Origin: Pseudomonas sp. BGI-2
GTDB taxonomy: Bacteria; Pseudomonadota; Gammaproteobacteria; Pseudomonadales; Pseudomonadaceae
DNA: 64,000 bases
Assembly: GCF_004310295.1 (NCBI RefSeq)
Contig: NZ_SISB01000019.1
Coordinates: forward strand, 47,995-111,994
Direction of reading: 5' to 3'
Shown: positions 40,554 to 50,667 of the stretch, piece after piece
Layout of the letters: the number at the start of each line of letters is the position of its first letter
Numbering within the stretch: the stretch's first letter is position 1
Notes under the pieces: model-generated
Told to the model about the DNA's origin: nothing
The model's input: the letters and a program-made list of their open reading frames with translations, nothing else
The model's database searches: none
Made by a program: the position numbers and the translations under genes

Positions 40554-41702
40554 ATGAGTCTTTCCTCTTTCAAAATCGCTCACAAACTGATCACCGGCGC
40601 AGGTGCCATCGAGCAACTGGCCGCCGAGCTTACCCGCCTGGATGTCGACAACCCGCTGATCGTCACCGACGCAGCACTGGTCAAGTCCGGCACGGTCGAG
40701 CTGGCGCTGGCGCAACTGGGCGATCGGACCTACGAGATTTTCGACCGTGTGCTGCCCGACCCGGAAATTGCCATCGTCGAAGACTGCATGCGGGTCTACC
40801 GCGAGGGAGGGCACGACGGCCTGATTGGCCTCGGCGGCGGCAGCGCCATCGACATCGCCAAAAGCGTTGCGGCCTACGCCGGTTACCACGGTGCGCTGGA
40901 GGATTTGTTCGGCGTCGATCAGGTGCCACGCAAAGGCCCGCCGCTGATCGCCATTCCGACCACGGCCGGCACCGGTTCGGAGGTGACCAACGTGGCGATC
41001 CTCTCCGACAAGGTTGCGCAGCTGAAGAAAGGCATTGTCAGCGACTATCTATTGCCGGACGTGGCGCTGGTCAGTCCGCAGATGACCCTGACGTGCCCGC
41101 GCAGTGTCACCGCCGCCAGTGGCGTCGACGCGCTGGTGCATGCCATCGAATCCTACCTGTCGCTGAACGCCTCACCGATTACCGACGCCCTGGCCATCGG
41201 CGCCATCAAGCTGATCGCCAATGCACTGCCCAAGGCCTACGCCAACCCGTCCAACCCGCAAGCCCGGGAAGACATGGCCACCGCCAGCCTGATGGCCGGC
41301 ATGGCCTTCGGTAATGCTGGGGTCGGCGCGGTGCATGCGCTGGCGTATCCGCTGGGAGGGCGTTTCAACATCGCCCATGGCGTCAGCAACGCCTTGCTGC
41401 TGCCGTATGTCATGACTTGGAACAAGATGGCCTGCGTCGAGCGCATGCAGGATATTGCCGAAGCCATGGGAGTGAAGACCGCGCACCTGAGCGCCAACGA
41501 AGCGGCGGACAAAGCCGTGGAGGCGATGACCGCGTTGTGTGCGGCGGTTGAGATCCCGCCAGGCCTGCGCAGTTTCGGTGTTCCCGAGGACGCCATCCCG
41601 GCCATGGCCGTGGAAGCCGCGGGGATCGAGCGTCTGATGCGCAACAATCCGCGCAAATTGAGCGCCATCGATATCGAGAAGATCTACCGCGCGGCCTACT
41701 GA
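40554..41702 (+). CDS. Iron-containing (group III) alcohol dehydrogenase
   Basis: 382 residues; GAGG at 40541-40544 supports the ATG. The NAD-binding segment is [20 protein letters not shown] and [19 protein letters not shown]. The metal site is formed by Asp and His in [14 protein letters not shown] and by the two His of [20 protein letters not shown]. Expected to interconvert an alcohol and aldehyde with NAD(P)H; the substrate is not predictable. It lies between the agt-like importer and rpe. I recall no gene at this place in PAO1, so it may be a lineage-specific insertion, possibly tied to metabolism of the imported substrate. Confidence 0.88.
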   Translation: MSLSSFKIAHKLITGAGAIEQLAAELTRLDVDNPLIVTDAALVKSGTVELALAQLGDRTYEIFDRVLPDPEIAIVEDCMRVYREGGHDGLIGLGGGSAIDIAKSVAAYAGYHGALEDLFGVDQVPRKGPPLIAIPTTAGTGSEVTNVAILSDKVAQLKKGIVSDYLLPDVALVSPQMTLTCPRSVTAASGVDALVHAIESYLSLNASPITDALAIGAIKLIANALPKAYANPSNPQAREDMATASLMAGMAFGNAGVGAVHALAYPLGGRFNIAHGVSNALLLPYVMTWNKMACVERMQDIAEAMGVKTAHLSANEAADKAVEAMTALCAAVEIPPGLRSFGVPEDAIPAMAVEAAGIERLMRNNPRKLSAIDIEKIYRAAY

Positions 41703-41781
41703 TTATCGCGTCACGGTGCGCGCTTCAAAGCATGCGGTATACAATGCGCGCCATCGTGATTCTGCTCAAAAAAGGTGCGTC

Positions 41782-42456
41782 ATGCAGCCCTTCGTCATTG
41801 CTCCGTCGATTCTCTCCGCCGACTTCGCCCGCCTGGGTGAAGAAGTGGACAACGTCCTGGCCGCCGGCGCCGACTTCGTGCACTTCGATGTCATGGACAA
41901 CCACTATGTGCCAAACCTGACCATCGGCCCGATGGTCTGCGCCGCGTTGCGCAAGTACGGCGTGACCGCGCCGATTGACGCGCACCTGATGGTCAGCCCG
42001 GTGGACCGCATCGTCGGTGACTTCATCGAGGCCGGCGCGACCTACATCACGTTCCACCCGGAAGCCACGCAGCACGTCGACCGTTCCCTGCAACTGATCC
42101 GCGAGGGCGGCTGCAAGTCGGGCCTGGTGTTCAACCCGGCGACGCCGCTGGACGTGCTCAAGTACGTGATGGACAAGGTCGACATGATCTTGCTGATGAG
42201 CGTCAACCCAGGCTTCGGCGGGCAGAAGTTCATCCCCGGCACCCTCGACAAGCTGCGTGAAGCGCGCGCGCTGATCGATGCTTCCGGCCGGGACATCCGC
42301 CTGGAAATCGACGGTGGCGTCAACGTGAACAACATTCGTGAAATCGCTGCGGCTGGCGCCGACACCTTCGTCGCCGGTTCGGCGATCTTCAATGCACCGA
42401 ACTACCAAGAGGTGATTGAAAAGATGCGTTCCGAACTGGCGTTGACTCGTCCATGA
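41782..42456 (+). CDS. rpe: Ribulose-phosphate 3-epimerase
   Basis: 224 residues. It interconverts ribulose-5-phosphate and xylulose-5-phosphate in the pentose phosphate pathway. The TIM-barrel signatures are [36 protein letters not shown], and [14 protein letters not shown], including the metal-binding His and Asp. AAGG seven bases before the ATG at 41782 decides the start over an upstream frame. It overlaps gph by four bases (ATGA), forming an rpe-gph-trpE order typical of gammaproteobacteria. Confidence 0.97.
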   Translation: MQPFVIAPSILSADFARLGEEVDNVLAAGADFVHFDVMDNHYVPNLTIGPMVCAALRKYGVTAPIDAHLMVSPVDRIVGDFIEAGATYITFHPEATQHVDRSLQLIREGGCKSGLVFNPATPLDVLKYVMDKVDMILLMSVNPGFGGQKFIPGTLDKLREARALIDASGRDIRLEIDGGVNVNNIREIAAAGADTFVAGSAIFNAPNYQEVIEKMRSELALTRP

Positions 42457-43271
42457 GTGGCTTTGAGCAGCTGTTCCCGGGGCGTCTGCCGCGGCTGGTG
42501 ATGTTCGATCTGGATGGCACGTTGATCGATTCGGTCCCCGACCTCGCCGTGGCTGTGGATAACATGCTGCTCAAACTCGGGCGTCAACCTGCCGGCCTCG
42601 AGTCGGTGCGTGAGTGGGTCGGCAATGGCGCGCCGGTGCTGGTTCGCCGCGCGCTGGCCGGTGGCATCGACCATTCGACGGTCGACGACGGTGAAGCCGA
42701 GGGCGCCCTGGAGATTTTCATGGAGGCTTACGCCGAGAACCATGATCTGACCGTGGTCTATCCCGGCGTGCGTGACACCCTGAAATGGCTGCACAAGCAG
42801 GGTGTCGAGATGGCGCTGATCACCAACAAGCCGGAGCGCTTCGTCGCGCCGTTGCTGGATCAGATGAAAATCGGCCGTTACTTCAAATGGATCATCGGCG
42901 GCGATACCCTGCCGCAGAAGAAGCCTGACCCGGCCGCGCTGTTTTTCGTGATGAAAATGGCCAACATCCCGGCCTCGCAATCGCTATTTGTCGGCGATTC
43001 GCGCAGCGATGTGCAGGCGGCGAAAGCAGCGGGGGTCAAGTGTGTCGCCCTCAGCTACGGCTACAACCATGGCCGGCCGATTTCGGAAGAGTCGCCGGCG
43101 CTGGTGATCGACGATCTGCGCAAGCTAATTCCCGGTTGCCTGGATCCGGCCGCTGAGATAACGTTGGCCGACGTTGCTCAATCCCCTTCTGGAAACGCCA
43201 TCGTGGTGGTCACTCGCAAACTCTGGATGAAAGTCATCAAGGCCCTGGCCCGCTGGCGTTGGCGCGCCTGA
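42453..43271 (+). CDS. gph: Phosphoglycolate phosphatase with Trp-containing C-terminal tail
   Basis: 272 residues of the HAD family. It dephosphorylates 2-phosphoglycolate arising from DNA repair. Catalytic Asp residues are in [15 protein letters not shown]; motif II is LITNKPERF and motif [19 protein letters not shown]. The catalytic domain ends near residue 230. The remaining 40 or so residues end in [12 protein letters not shown] with two Trp residues, almost the same as the leader peptide ahead of trpG. The tail therefore probably serves trpE attenuation as well as, or instead of, enzyme function. Translationally coupled to rpe. Confidence 0.95.
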   Translation: MSGFEQLFPGRLPRLVMFDLDGTLIDSVPDLAVAVDNMLLKLGRQPAGLESVREWVGNGAPVLVRRALAGGIDHSTVDDGEAEGALEIFMEAYAENHDLTVVYPGVRDTLKWLHKQGVEMALITNKPERFVAPLLDQMKIGRYFKWIIGGDTLPQKKPDPAALFFVMKMANIPASQSLFVGDSRSDVQAAKAAGVKCVALSYGYNHGRPISEESPALVIDDLRKLIPGCLDPAAEITLADVAQSPSGNAIVVVTRKLWMKVIKALARWRWRA

Positions 43272-43298
43272 CTCGATTCTGGCCGGCTTTCCGGCGCG
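43204..43298 (+). promoter_or_regulatory. Probable trpE attenuator overlapping the 3' end of gph
   Basis: The last codons of gph encode ARWRWRA followed by TGA. Just behind, GCCGG (43282-43286) and CCGGC (43291-43295) can form a hairpin. CGCGCC at 43263-43268, inside the Trp-codon region, can instead pair with GGCGCG at 43293-43298, which would prevent that hairpin. The T run after it is short. The leader peptide could be the gph tail itself, or start internally at GTG 43204 or ATG 43227, both in frame. Attenuation of trpE and trpGDC is reported for Pseudomonas putida; this structure is inferred. Confidence 0.6.
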
Positions 43299-43342
43299 TT
43301 TGCATACCTGACTGTTAGCACCTCAAGCCACGAGGCTACCCC

Positions 43343-44824
43343 ATGATCCGCGAAGAATTTCTGCGTTTGGCCGCTGCCGGCTATAACCGTATCCCGTTGG
43401 CCTGCGAAACCCTGGCCGACTTCGACACGCCGCTGTCGATCTACCTGAAACTGGCCGATGAGCCGAATTCCTACCTGCTGGAATCGGTGCAGGGCGGGGA
43501 GAAGTGGGGCCGTTATTCGATCATCGGCCTGCCGTGCCGCACCGTGCTGCGGGTTCACGATCATCACGTCAGCGTGACCCATGACGGCGTCGAGATTGAA
43601 AGCCATGAAGCCGAAGATCCGTTGGCCTTCGTCGAAGAATTCAAAGCCCGTTACAACGTACCGACCATCCCTGGCCTGCCACGCTTCAATGGCGGTCTGG
43701 TGGGTTACTTCGGTTACGACTGCGTGCGCTATGTGGAGAAGCGTCTGGGCAAGTGCCCGAACCCGGATCCGCTGGGCGTGCCGGACATTCTGCTGATGGT
43801 GTCCGACGCGGTGGTGGTGTTCGACAACCTCGCCGGCAAGATGCACGCCATCGTGCTGGCCGACCCATCGCAGGCAGACGCTTTCGAACAAGGTCAGGCA
43901 CGCCTGGAAGAGCTGCTGGAAAAACTCCGTCAGCCGATCACCCCGCGCCGCGGCCTGGATTTCAGCAAGCAACAGTCGGCTGATCCGGTGTTCCGCTCGA
44001 GCTTTACCCAGGACGATTACGAAAAAGCCGTCGACACCATCAAGGAATACATCCTGGCCGGTGACTGCATGCAGGTCGTGCCGTCACAGCGCATGTCGAT
44101 CGACTTCAAGGCTGCGCCGATCGATCTGTACCGGGCGCTGCGCTGCTTCAATCCGACGCCTTATATGTACTTCTTCAACTTCGGCGACTTCCACGTCGTC
44201 GGCAGTTCGCCGGAAGTGCTGGTGCGGGTCGAAGACAACCTGATCACCGTGCGCCCGATTGCCGGCACCCGTCCGCGAGGCGCCAACGAAGAGGCTGACG
44301 TGGCGCTGGAAAAAGACCTGCTGTCGGACCACAAGGAAATCGCCGAGCACTTGATGCTGATCGACCTGGGCCGCAATGATACCGGCCGGGTTTCGGAGAT
44401 CGGTTCGGTGAAGCTCACCGAGAAAATGGTCATCGAGCGTTATTCCAACGTGATGCACATCGTCTCCAACGTCACTGGCCAATTGAAGGCCGGGCTGACG
44501 GCGATGGACGCACTGCGGGCGATCTTGCCGGCGGGCACGTTATCGGGCGCACCGAAGATTCGTGCGATGGAGATCATCGACGAACTGGAGCCGGTCAAGC
44601 GCGGTGTCTACGGCGGGGCGGTGGGCTATTTCGCCTGGAACGGCAACATGGACACCGCGATTGCGATCCGCACCGCAGTGATCAAGAATGGCGAGCTGCA
44701 TGTGCAGGCCGGTGGCGGCATTGTCGCCGACTCGGTGCCGGCGCTGGAATGGGAAGAAACCCTGAACAAGCGCCGCGCCATGTTCCGCGCCGTGGCCCTG
44801 GCCGAACAAACCCCGGACGCCTGA
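43343..44824 (+). CDS. trpE: Anthranilate synthase component I
   Basis: 493 residues. It converts chorismate and ammonia (from TrpG) to anthranilate. The N-terminus has [18 protein letters not shown], whose LLES element binds feedback-inhibiting tryptophan. The chorismate-binding C-terminal half shows [32 protein letters not shown] and the [20 protein letters not shown] segment. In pseudomonads trpE is separated from trpGDC, as seen here. Expression is probably set by the attenuator at the gph end. Confidence 0.98.
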   Translation: MIREEFLRLAAAGYNRIPLACETLADFDTPLSIYLKLADEPNSYLLESVQGGEKWGRYSIIGLPCRTVLRVHDHHVSVTHDGVEIESHEAEDPLAFVEEFKARYNVPTIPGLPRFNGGLVGYFGYDCVRYVEKRLGKCPNPDPLGVPDILLMVSDAVVVFDNLAGKMHAIVLADPSQADAFEQGQARLEELLEKLRQPITPRRGLDFSKQQSADPVFRSSFTQDDYEKAVDTIKEYILAGDCMQVVPSQRMSIDFKAAPIDLYRALRCFNPTPYMYFFNFGDFHVVGSSPEVLVRVEDNLITVRPIAGTRPRGANEEADVALEKDLLSDHKEIAEHLMLIDLGRNDTGRVSEIGSVKLTEKMVIERYSNVMHIVSNVTGQLKAGLTAMDALRAILPAGTLSGAPKIRAMEIIDELEPVKRGVYGGAVGYFAWNGNMDTAIAIRTAVIKNGELHVQAGGGIVADSVPALEWEETLNKRRAMFRAVALAEQTPDA

Positions 44825-44841
44825 GTTCACACAAAACCCCC

Positions 44842-44931
44842 TGTGGGAGCGGGCTTGCTCGCGAATGCGGTGTGTCATTCAACATTGATGTCGACTGACA
44901 CGGCCTATTCGCGAGCAAGCCCGCTCCCACA
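44842..44931. repeat. REPIN 6, perfect 25-base inverted repeat
   Basis: The block 44842-44866, starting TGTGGGAGCGGGCTTGCTCG, is the exact reverse complement of 44907-44931. It belongs to the GTGGGAGCGGGCTTGCTCGC subclass, shared with REPIN 7. It lies between the convergent trpE and estA genes. Confidence 0.92.
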
Positions 44932-44945
44932 AAGACTCCACCAGC

Positions 44946-44984
44946 ATAAAAAAACGCGGTGCCTGTGAGGGTGCCGCGTTTTTT
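44946..44984. terminator. Bidirectional terminator between trpE and estA
   Basis: AAAAAACGCGG pairs with CCGCGTTTTTT around a GC-containing loop region (TGCCTGTGAGGGTG). A and T runs on both sides fit the convergent genes trpE and estA. Confidence 0.85.
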
Positions 44985-44996
44985 GTTGCCTGCTAT

Positions 44997-46907
44997 TTAG
45001 AAGTCCAGTGCCACCCCGACGTTAATGCCTTGCTGGGTAAAGTCATCATCCTTGCGAATGTCATAACTGGCCCGCAATGCCAAATCCTTGGTGAGGTTGT
45101 GGCTCACGCCCAGGTTCAAACGGTTCAGGTTGGTCTGCGGGGTATAGCCGGCCAAGGCGTAGCGGTTGTTCGGCAGGCTGTTGAGGTTCATGGTCACGTC
45201 CTGGGTGTCGTCGTTGTACTCGCGCTCGTGGGCCAGTTCGCCAAACACCTGGGTCTGCGCAGTGATCTGGTACTTGCCCTGGATCCCGAGACCCAGGCGC
45301 CGGGAGATGCGCGATTGGTCATCGAAGGTCAGCGCGGTGGAGTCGGCGCCATCTTCCGAGTAGCCGTCGACTTCAACCTTGGCGAAGTCAGCGCTAACGA
45401 ACGGCGACAGGTGCCAAGGGCTGGTCGCTTCTGGCGCGATGTCGTAACCCACGCGGCCGCTGATAGCCATCAGGTAACCGTCGGTATCGCCTTTCTCCCC
45501 GCGCTCGTTGAAGCCCAACTGGAATTTACGCTTGAGGCTGTCGTAGTCCAGATGCCCGGCCGTCAACGCCGCATCAGCCCACCAGCGGTTTTGCTGGTAC
45601 TGGGCGAAAGCGGTGCCCATATAAGTGTTCAGTTTGTAGTCCGAATCGTTGTCGCCGGCTTCAAGCTTCTGGTTGTAGAAGCCCGCCGCCAGGCCAACGC
45701 GCCATGCATCGTTGAGCCGGTAGCTGCCACCGATGTTCAGGTTGGCGCCATTGCCGTCAGCACTGGCGCCGCTGCGCTGACTGTCAAAGTCCTGATGCTG
45801 GCCGCCACCGGCAACAATCGCCCGCCATTGCCCCACGCCTTGCCAGTTTTGCCAATCCGCCAGCCACTGGTTACGCAATTCATCCTGATGGGAGCGCAAA
45901 GTCCCCTGGGCCATTTGCGGCAGCAGGGTCGCTTCCCATGGTGCAGACAGCAGCGAGTAGGCGTAATCGGCGATTAGGCGTTGCCCGGCCTCGGTCGGGT
46001 GCACCGAGTCGTTGTAGATCAGCTTGGTCGGGTCCGGCGTAGCACTGTTGATGCCGTAACGGGCGTTTTCGGTACAGCTGCTGCCGCTGAAGCACGTAGC
46101 GCTGAGGTTCTGGTCGGTAGCCAGACCGAACTGCCCCGGGTTGGCAAACGTCTCTTTGAGTAGAACCGGAATGTTCAACGGGATGACGTTGGCGTTGACG
46201 TTCTGCAGCTGGCTCACCAGTTCAGTGTTGAACTGGGTGCTGAGTTGGGAAGTGAACGCTTGCAGTGGTGTGCCGTTGAAGGCCGGGGTAAAGCCGATGT
46301 CTGGCAGCAACCAGACCATGATGTAGCGGGCACCGGCCTGTTGCAGGGTTTGTACGCTGTTGACCAGGCGATCGGCGGCGGCGCTGGCCTGGGGCAGGCT
46401 GGTCACGCGACCTTGCAGGAAATCGTTACCACCGCCCGACAGGTAATACAGCGCATTCGGGTCTGCGCGGAAGTTGTTCGACGGCAGGTAGCCCGCTCGG
46501 GTGCGATCGCCCGTGGCGGAGGTGCTGGTGATCGAATCGAGAATCTGGTCGGTGCGATAACCGCCGACGGCCCAGTTGTTGCCATCGGGCTGGCCATTGT
46601 TGGCGCGTACAGCCGAGGAAGATGAGGCTGTCTGATCCGCTGAGAACCCTAGTTTTCCACCCAGAATCTGCGTGGAGTTGAGCGAGCGGACTTCGCCGCT
46701 GCCATCCAGGTAAACCGGCCCCGTCCGGTTGGTAAAGCGTTGGGTCGAACCGGCCGGTCCGCCCGTGTCGGCAAAGGTCCCGGCATCGTTGAGACTGTCG
46801 CCGAAGACGACGAAATTGGTGTAAGGATTGGGCGCGGCCATCGCCTGGGCACAGGCCATGGCGAGCAAGCATCCTGCGAGCGGTACAAACAACGTCTGTT
46901 TGATCAT
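44997..46907 (-). CDS. estA: Autotransporter esterase EstA (GDSL family)
   Basis: 636 residues. The ATG at 46907 begins a signal peptide ([20 protein letters not shown], ending AMA-AP). The passenger is a GDSL lipase with block [14 protein letters not shown] (catalytic Ser), block [12 protein letters not shown], and block [11 protein letters not shown] (Asp and His). The last 300 or so residues form the autotransporter beta-barrel, ending in aromatic DF. Outer-membrane esterase linked to rhamnolipid production, motility and biofilm in P. aeruginosa (EstA). It lies alone between trpE and trpG, a position occupied by tailocin genes in some other Pseudomonas. Confidence 0.95.
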   Translation of the reverse strand: MIKQTLFVPLAGCLLAMACAQAMAAPNPYTNFVVFGDSLNDAGTFADTGGPAGSTQRFTNRTGPVYLDGSGEVRSLNSTQILGGKLGFSADQTASSSSAVRANNGQPDGNNWAVGGYRTDQILDSITSTSATGDRTRAGYLPSNNFRADPNALYYLSGGGNDFLQGRVTSLPQASAAADRLVNSVQTLQQAGARYIMVWLLPDIGFTPAFNGTPLQAFTSQLSTQFNTELVSQLQNVNANVIPLNIPVLLKETFANPGQFGLATDQNLSATCFSGSSCTENARYGINSATPDPTKLIYNDSVHPTEAGQRLIADYAYSLLSAPWEATLLPQMAQGTLRSHQDELRNQWLADWQNWQGVGQWRAIVAGGGQHQDFDSQRSGASADGNGANLNIGGSYRLNDAWRVGLAAGFYNQKLEAGDNDSDYKLNTYMGTAFAQYQQNRWWADAALTAGHLDYDSLKRKFQLGFNERGEKGDTDGYLMAISGRVGYDIAPEATSPWHLSPFVSADFAKVEVDGYSEDGADSTALTFDDQSRISRRLGLGIQGKYQITAQTQVFGELAHEREYNDDTQDVTMNLNSLPNNRYALAGYTPQTNLNRLNLGVSHNLTKDLALRASYDIRKDDDFTQQGINVGVALDF

Positions 46908-47063
46908 GAGCAAGTCCGTTTATTTATTGTTGTAGTGAACGAAACGACAGTACCAAAAACTTCCGGCCTTTTGCCATCGGTCGCGAACCTTTCGATTGTT
47001 TCGCGGCCAGTGGCCCCGGCCATATTGCACGCTCTGCCCAGCTAAGTTACTGTGCCAAGACGT

Positions 47064-47150
47064 ATGAATGAGACCTTCCCCGTGTTGATCATCAGCAAAC
47101 TCCTGGATCAAGTCATCAAGGCACACGCCCGCTGGCGTTGGCGCGCCTGA
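47064..47150 (+). CDS. trpL: trpGDC leader peptide (attenuation)
   Basis: A 28-residue reading frame from ATG 47064 to TGA 47148-47150 ending AHARWRWRA, with two tryptophan codons near the end. Thirteen of its last 17 residues match the end of the Gph protein, and the last 24 bases including the stop are the same. A short hairpin, CCGGC (47060s; 47160-47164) with GCCGG (47168-47172), follows within ten bases. The Shine-Dalgarno (AAGAC) is weak. Trp codons immediately followed by a hairpin about 160 bases before trpG are what transcription attenuation needs. Known for P. putida trpGDC; here inferred. Confidence 0.7.
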   Translation: MNETFPVLIISKLLDQVIKAHARWRWRA

Positions 47151-47159
47151 ATTCTTTTG

Positions 47160-47172
47160 CCGGCCCCGCCGG
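47160..47172 (+). terminator. Small hairpin after the trp leader peptide, candidate attenuator
   Basis: CCGGC-CCC-GCCGG, ten bases after the leader stop codon. The T run is poor (CTGTACCGCTTTG follows), so it may act with Rho or be only part of a larger structure. Counterpart of the GCCGG/CCGGC hairpin at 43282-43295 upstream of trpE. Confidence 0.45.
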
Positions 47173-47312
47173 ACCTGTACCGCTTTGCCTTCTTCACCCG
47201 TATGACATACCGCTTTGCTGGCGCACCCGGCGACTGACAAAGCGCAGGACACTGCGGGTAATCATTCGAAGGCTGAATTAAAAGTCAGTGAATTCAAGAG
47301 GTTCCAAACGCC

Positions 47313-47906
47313 ATGTTGCTGATGATCGATAACTACGACTCTTTTACCTACAACGTTGTGCAATACCTCGGTGAGCTCGGCTCCCAGGTCAAAGTCGTGC
47401 GCAACGATGAACTCACCATTGCCGACATCGAAGCCCTCAACCCTGAGCGCATCGTCGTGTCCCCCGGTCCTTGCACCCCGACTGAAGCCGGCATCTCGCT
47501 CGAGGTGATCAAGCACTTCGCCGGCAAACTGCCGATTCTCGGCGTCTGCCTCGGCCACCAGTCCATCGGCCAGGCCTTTGGCGGTGATGTGGTCCGCGCC
47601 CGGCAAGTCATGCACGGTAAGACTAGCCCGGTATTCCACGAGGACAAGGGTGTATTCGAAGGTCTGAACCGTCCGCTGACGGTGACGCGCTATCACTCGC
47701 TGATCGTCAAGCGCGAAACCCTGCCGGACTGCCTGGAGCTGACCGCATGGACCCAGCTCGAAGACGGTTCGGTCGACGAGATCATGGGCCTGCGCCACAA
47801 GACATTGAACATCGAGGGTGTGCAGTTCCACCCCGAGTCTATCCTCACCGAGCAGGGCCACGAGCTGTTCGCTAACTTCCTCAAACAAACCGGCGGCACG
47901 CGCTAA
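47313..47906 (+). CDS. trpG: Anthranilate synthase component II (glutamine amidotransferase)
   Basis: 197 residues. It releases ammonia from glutamine for TrpE. The class I amidotransferase triad is visible: Cys in [16 protein letters not shown], and His/Glu in [17 protein letters not shown]-terminus [20 protein letters not shown] is typical. First gene of trpGDC, behind the leader peptide. An identical activity may also serve folate synthesis (pabA function) in pseudomonads. Confidence 0.98.
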   Translation: MLLMIDNYDSFTYNVVQYLGELGSQVKVVRNDELTIADIEALNPERIVVSPGPCTPTEAGISLEVIKHFAGKLPILGVCLGHQSIGQAFGGDVVRARQVMHGKTSPVFHEDKGVFEGLNRPLTVTRYHSLIVKRETLPDCLELTAWTQLEDGSVDEIMGLRHKTLNIEGVQFHPESILTEQGHELFANFLKQTGGTR

Positions 47907-47915
47907 GGACTTTTC

Positions 47916-48965
47916 ATGAATATCAAGACAGCCCTGAGCCGTATCGTCGACCACCTCGACCTCAGCACCGATGAGATGCGCGATGTGATGCGCGAAATCA
48001 TGACCGGGCAATGCACGGATGCGCAGATCGGCGCGTTCATGATGGCCATGCGCATGAAGAGCGAGAGCATCGACGAGATCGTCGGCGCGGTGTCGGTCAT
48101 GCGCGAGCTGGCGGACAAGGTCGAACTCAAGACCCTCGACGGCGTAGTCGATGTCGTCGGCACCGGCGGTGATGGTGCGAACATTTTCAACGTCTCGACG
48201 GCGTCCTCCTTCGTGGTGGCGGCAGCGGGTTGCACCGTGGCCAAGCACGGTAACCGTGCAGTATCGGGCAAAAGCGGCAGCGCCGACTTGCTTGAGGCAG
48301 CCGGTATCTACCTGAACCTGACCCCGGTCCAGGTGGCGCGTTGCATCGACAACGTCGGTATCGGTTTCATGTTTGCCCAGACCCATCACCGTGCCATGAA
48401 GTACGCCGCCGGCCCGCGCAAGGATCTTGGCCTGCGTACCCTGTTCAACATGCTCGGCCCGCTTACGAATCCGGCCGGTGTGAAACATCAGGTGGTGGGC
48501 GTGTTCAGTCAGGCGTTGTGCCGGCCATTGGCCGAAGTCTTGCAGCGTCTGGGCAGCAAGCACGTGTTGGTGGTGCACTCGAAGGATGGCCTGGACGAGT
48601 TCAGTCTGGCGGCGCCAACCTTTGTGGCAGAGCTGAAGAATGACCAGATCACCGAATATTGGGTCGAACCAGAAGACCTGGGCATGAAGAGTCAGAGCCT
48701 GCACGGCCTGGCAGTGGAAAGTCCGGCGGCGTCCCTTGAGCTGATTCGCGATGCCTTGGGCAAGCGCAAGACCGAGAGCGGTCAGAAAGCGGCCGAGATG
48801 ATCGTGCTCAATGCCGGTGCGGCGCTGTACGCCGCCGACTTGGCGACCAGTTTGAAAGAAGGCGTTGCCCTGGCGCACGATGCGCTGCACACAGGCCTCG
48901 CTCGGGAAAAACTTGAGGAGTTGGGTGCATTTACCGCGGTATTCAGAGTGGAGAATGAGGGATGA
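47916..48965 (+). CDS. trpD: Anthranilate phosphoribosyltransferase
   Basis: 349 residues. It joins anthranilate and PRPP to phosphoribosylanthranilate. The PRPP site [21 protein letters not shown] (near residue 80) and [19 protein letters not shown] are family signatures. Nine bases after trpG, overlapping trpC by four bases. Confidence 0.98.
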   Translation: MNIKTALSRIVDHLDLSTDEMRDVMREIMTGQCTDAQIGAFMMAMRMKSESIDEIVGAVSVMRELADKVELKTLDGVVDVVGTGGDGANIFNVSTASSFVVAAAGCTVAKHGNRAVSGKSGSADLLEAAGIYLNLTPVQVARCIDNVGIGFMFAQTHHRAMKYAAGPRKDLGLRTLFNMLGPLTNPAGVKHQVVGVFSQALCRPLAEVLQRLGSKHVLVVHSKDGLDEFSLAAPTFVAELKNDQITEYWVEPEDLGMKSQSLHGLAVESPAASLELIRDALGKRKTESGQKAAEMIVLNAGAALYAADLATSLKEGVALAHDALHTGLAREKLEELGAFTAVFRVENEG

Positions 48966-49762
48966 GTGTACCGACGGTTCTGGAAAACATTCTGGCCCGC
49001 AAAGTCCAGGAAGTTGCCGAGCGTAGCGCCCGTGTGAGTCTGGCGGAGCTGGAAAGTCTGGCCAAGGCGGCCGATGCACCCCGTGGTTTTGCCAAGGCAC
49101 TGATTGCTCAGGCCAAGCTGAAACAGCCGGCAGTCATTGCCGAAATCAAGAAAGCCTCGCCGAGCAAAGGCGTGATCCGCGAGCACTTCGTTCCCGCCGA
49201 CATCGCGAAAAGCTACGAGAAGGGCGGCGCGACTTGCTTGTCGGTGCTGACCGATATCGATTACTTCCAGGGCGCTGATGCGTATCTGCAACAGGCGCGG
49301 GCGGCGTGCAGCCTGCCGGTGATCCGCAAGGACTTCATGATCGATCCTTACCAGATCGTCGAAGCCCGTGCCTTGGGCGCTGACTGCGTGCTGTTGATCG
49401 TCTCCGCACTGGATGACGTGAAAATGGCCGAGCTGGCGGCCGTGGCGAAAAGCGTCGGTCTCGATGTGCTGGTGGAAGTCCACGACGGCAACGAGCTGGA
49501 GCGGGCCTTGAAAACCCTCGACACGCCTCTGGTAGGCGTGAACAACCGCAACCTGCATACCTTCGACGTCAGCCTGGAAACCACGCTGGACCTGTTGCCG
49601 CGTATCCCGCGAGATCGTTTGGTGATTACCGAAAGCGGCATCCTCAACCGGGCCGATGTGGAACTGATGGAAATCAGCGACGTGTACGCGTTCCTGGTGG
49701 GCGAAGCGTTCATGCGCGCCGAGAGCCCGGGCACCGAGTTGCAGCGTCTGTTCTTTCCTTAG
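48962..49762 (+). CDS. trpC: Indole-3-glycerol-phosphate synthase
   Basis: 266 residues of TIM-barrel fold. It closes the indole ring of CdRP. Conserved segments are [17 protein letters not shown] (catalytic Glu/Lys), [40 protein letters not shown] and ITESGI. It is monofunctional (no fused TrpF), as in other pseudomonads. Last gene of trpGDC; its start overlaps the trpD stop (ATGA type). Confidence 0.98.
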   Translation: MSVPTVLENILARKVQEVAERSARVSLAELESLAKAADAPRGFAKALIAQAKLKQPAVIAEIKKASPSKGVIREHFVPADIAKSYEKGGATCLSVLTDIDYFQGADAYLQQARAACSLPVIRKDFMIDPYQIVEARALGADCVLLIVSALDDVKMAELAAVAKSVGLDVLVEVHDGNELERALKTLDTPLVGVNNRNLHTFDVSLETTLDLLPRIPRDRLVITESGILNRADVELMEISDVYAFLVGEAFMRAESPGTELQRLFFP

Positions 49763-49826
49763 CGCGGCGGTCCGGTCAGCGGTTCTACGCTCGACTGAAC
49801 ACAGATCGTAAGCCGGGGTGCCACCA

Positions 49827-49909
49827 TTCGCGAGCAAGCCCGCTCCCACATTAATCCGCGCTAGTACAGACTAACGCCGATCCAATGTGGGAGCGGGCTT
49901 GCTCGCGAA
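49827..49909. repeat. REPIN 7, perfect 26-base inverted repeat
   Basis: Block 49827-49852 is the exact reverse complement of 49884-49909, with a 31-base spacer. Same TTCGCGAGCAAGCCCGCTCC subclass as REPIN 6. It follows trpC and precedes the lipoate-ligase-like gene. Confidence 0.92.
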
Positions 49910-49955
49910 GAGGCCCTCAAATTCCCCAAAGACCTCATGTCTTACGGAGTTGTTC

Positions 49956-50657
49956 ATGTTCAAACCCACCTCACTGGCTGTCGAAGCTGGCCTCTTGGCC
50001 GAGCAGGACCTATTAGGTTCAGTCTGCACCGGCGATTCAGAGTTTGGTCTGCTGTTCTGGCAACCCGGCGATCAAGCGCTGGTCATGCCCCGACGCTTGA
50101 ACCGTCTGCCAGGCTTCGAAGCAGCATGTGAAGTGTCAGCCGCTGCCGGTTGGCCAGTGCTGTTGCGTGAAACCGGCGGTGAGCCAGTGCCGCAATCGGC
50201 CTCCACCATCAATATCGCCTTGGTCTACGCACCCCCGCGTAGCGAAGGCGATCAAAACCGCATTGAAACCGCTTATCGCCGACTCTGCGATCCAATCTGT
50301 CAGTTGCTGGATGAGCTGGGCGGCGTTTCGTCATTGGGCGAAGTCGACGGCGCATTTTGCGATGGACGTTTCAACGTCAACCTCGACGGCCGCAAGATGG
50401 TCGGCACCGCTCAGCGCTGGCGCCAAAGCAAGGGTGGTCAGCGCCCGGTGGGATTGGTGCACGGTGCTTTGTTGCTCGATAACGAGCGTGAATCGATGGT
50501 CGCCGCGGTCAATCGCTTCAATGAAACGTGCGGTCTTGAACAGCGGGTGCGCGCCGAAAGCCACATTGCCCTGCATGAGAAGTTTGCCGCCCCCGATGCG
50601 TTGGATCGGCTCGACACGCTTTATCGCCAGTTGCTGGCAGACATGCTCGGCGCTTGA
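49956..50657 (+). CDS. Lipoate-protein-ligase/BPL-like domain protein
   Basis: 233 residues; CGGAG at 49945 sets the ATG at 49956. The fold is suggested by DGRFNVNLDGRKMVGTAQRW, which holds the G-x-K-x-x-G-x-A motif with the catalytic Lys of lipoate and biotin ligases. A possible acyl-binding segment is LVHGALLLDNE. It lacks the accessory C-terminal domain of LplA. Likely a lipoate or octanoyl transferase of the LplA/LipM group; the true substrate is not settled. It sits alone between trpC and vfr, convergent with vfr. Confidence 0.75.
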   Translation: MFKPTSLAVEAGLLAEQDLLGSVCTGDSEFGLLFWQPGDQALVMPRRLNRLPGFEAACEVSAAAGWPVLLRETGGEPVPQSASTINIALVYAPPRSEGDQNRIETAYRRLCDPICQLLDELGGVSSLGEVDGAFCDGRFNVNLDGRKMVGTAQRWRQSKGGQRPVGLVHGALLLDNERESMVAAVNRFNETCGLEQRVRAESHIALHEKFAAPDALDRLDTLYRQLLADMLGA

Positions 50658-50667
50658 GTGTTCGAGC

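Larger units (their letters stand above)
46908..47312. other. estA-trpG divergent intergenic region
   Basis: A 405-base region holding the estA promoter (left) and the trpGDC promoter, leader peptide and attenuator (right). A TTGTTT around 46995 with CATATT 19 bases on, or an overlapping choice, may be the trpG promoter, but the match is poor. Its right part is duplicated sequence from the gph end. Nothing else gene-like was found. Confidence 0.5.

Noticed and set aside
47262..49100. 612-residue minus-strand frame opposite trpG/trpD
   Set aside because: Shadow of two well-identified genes.
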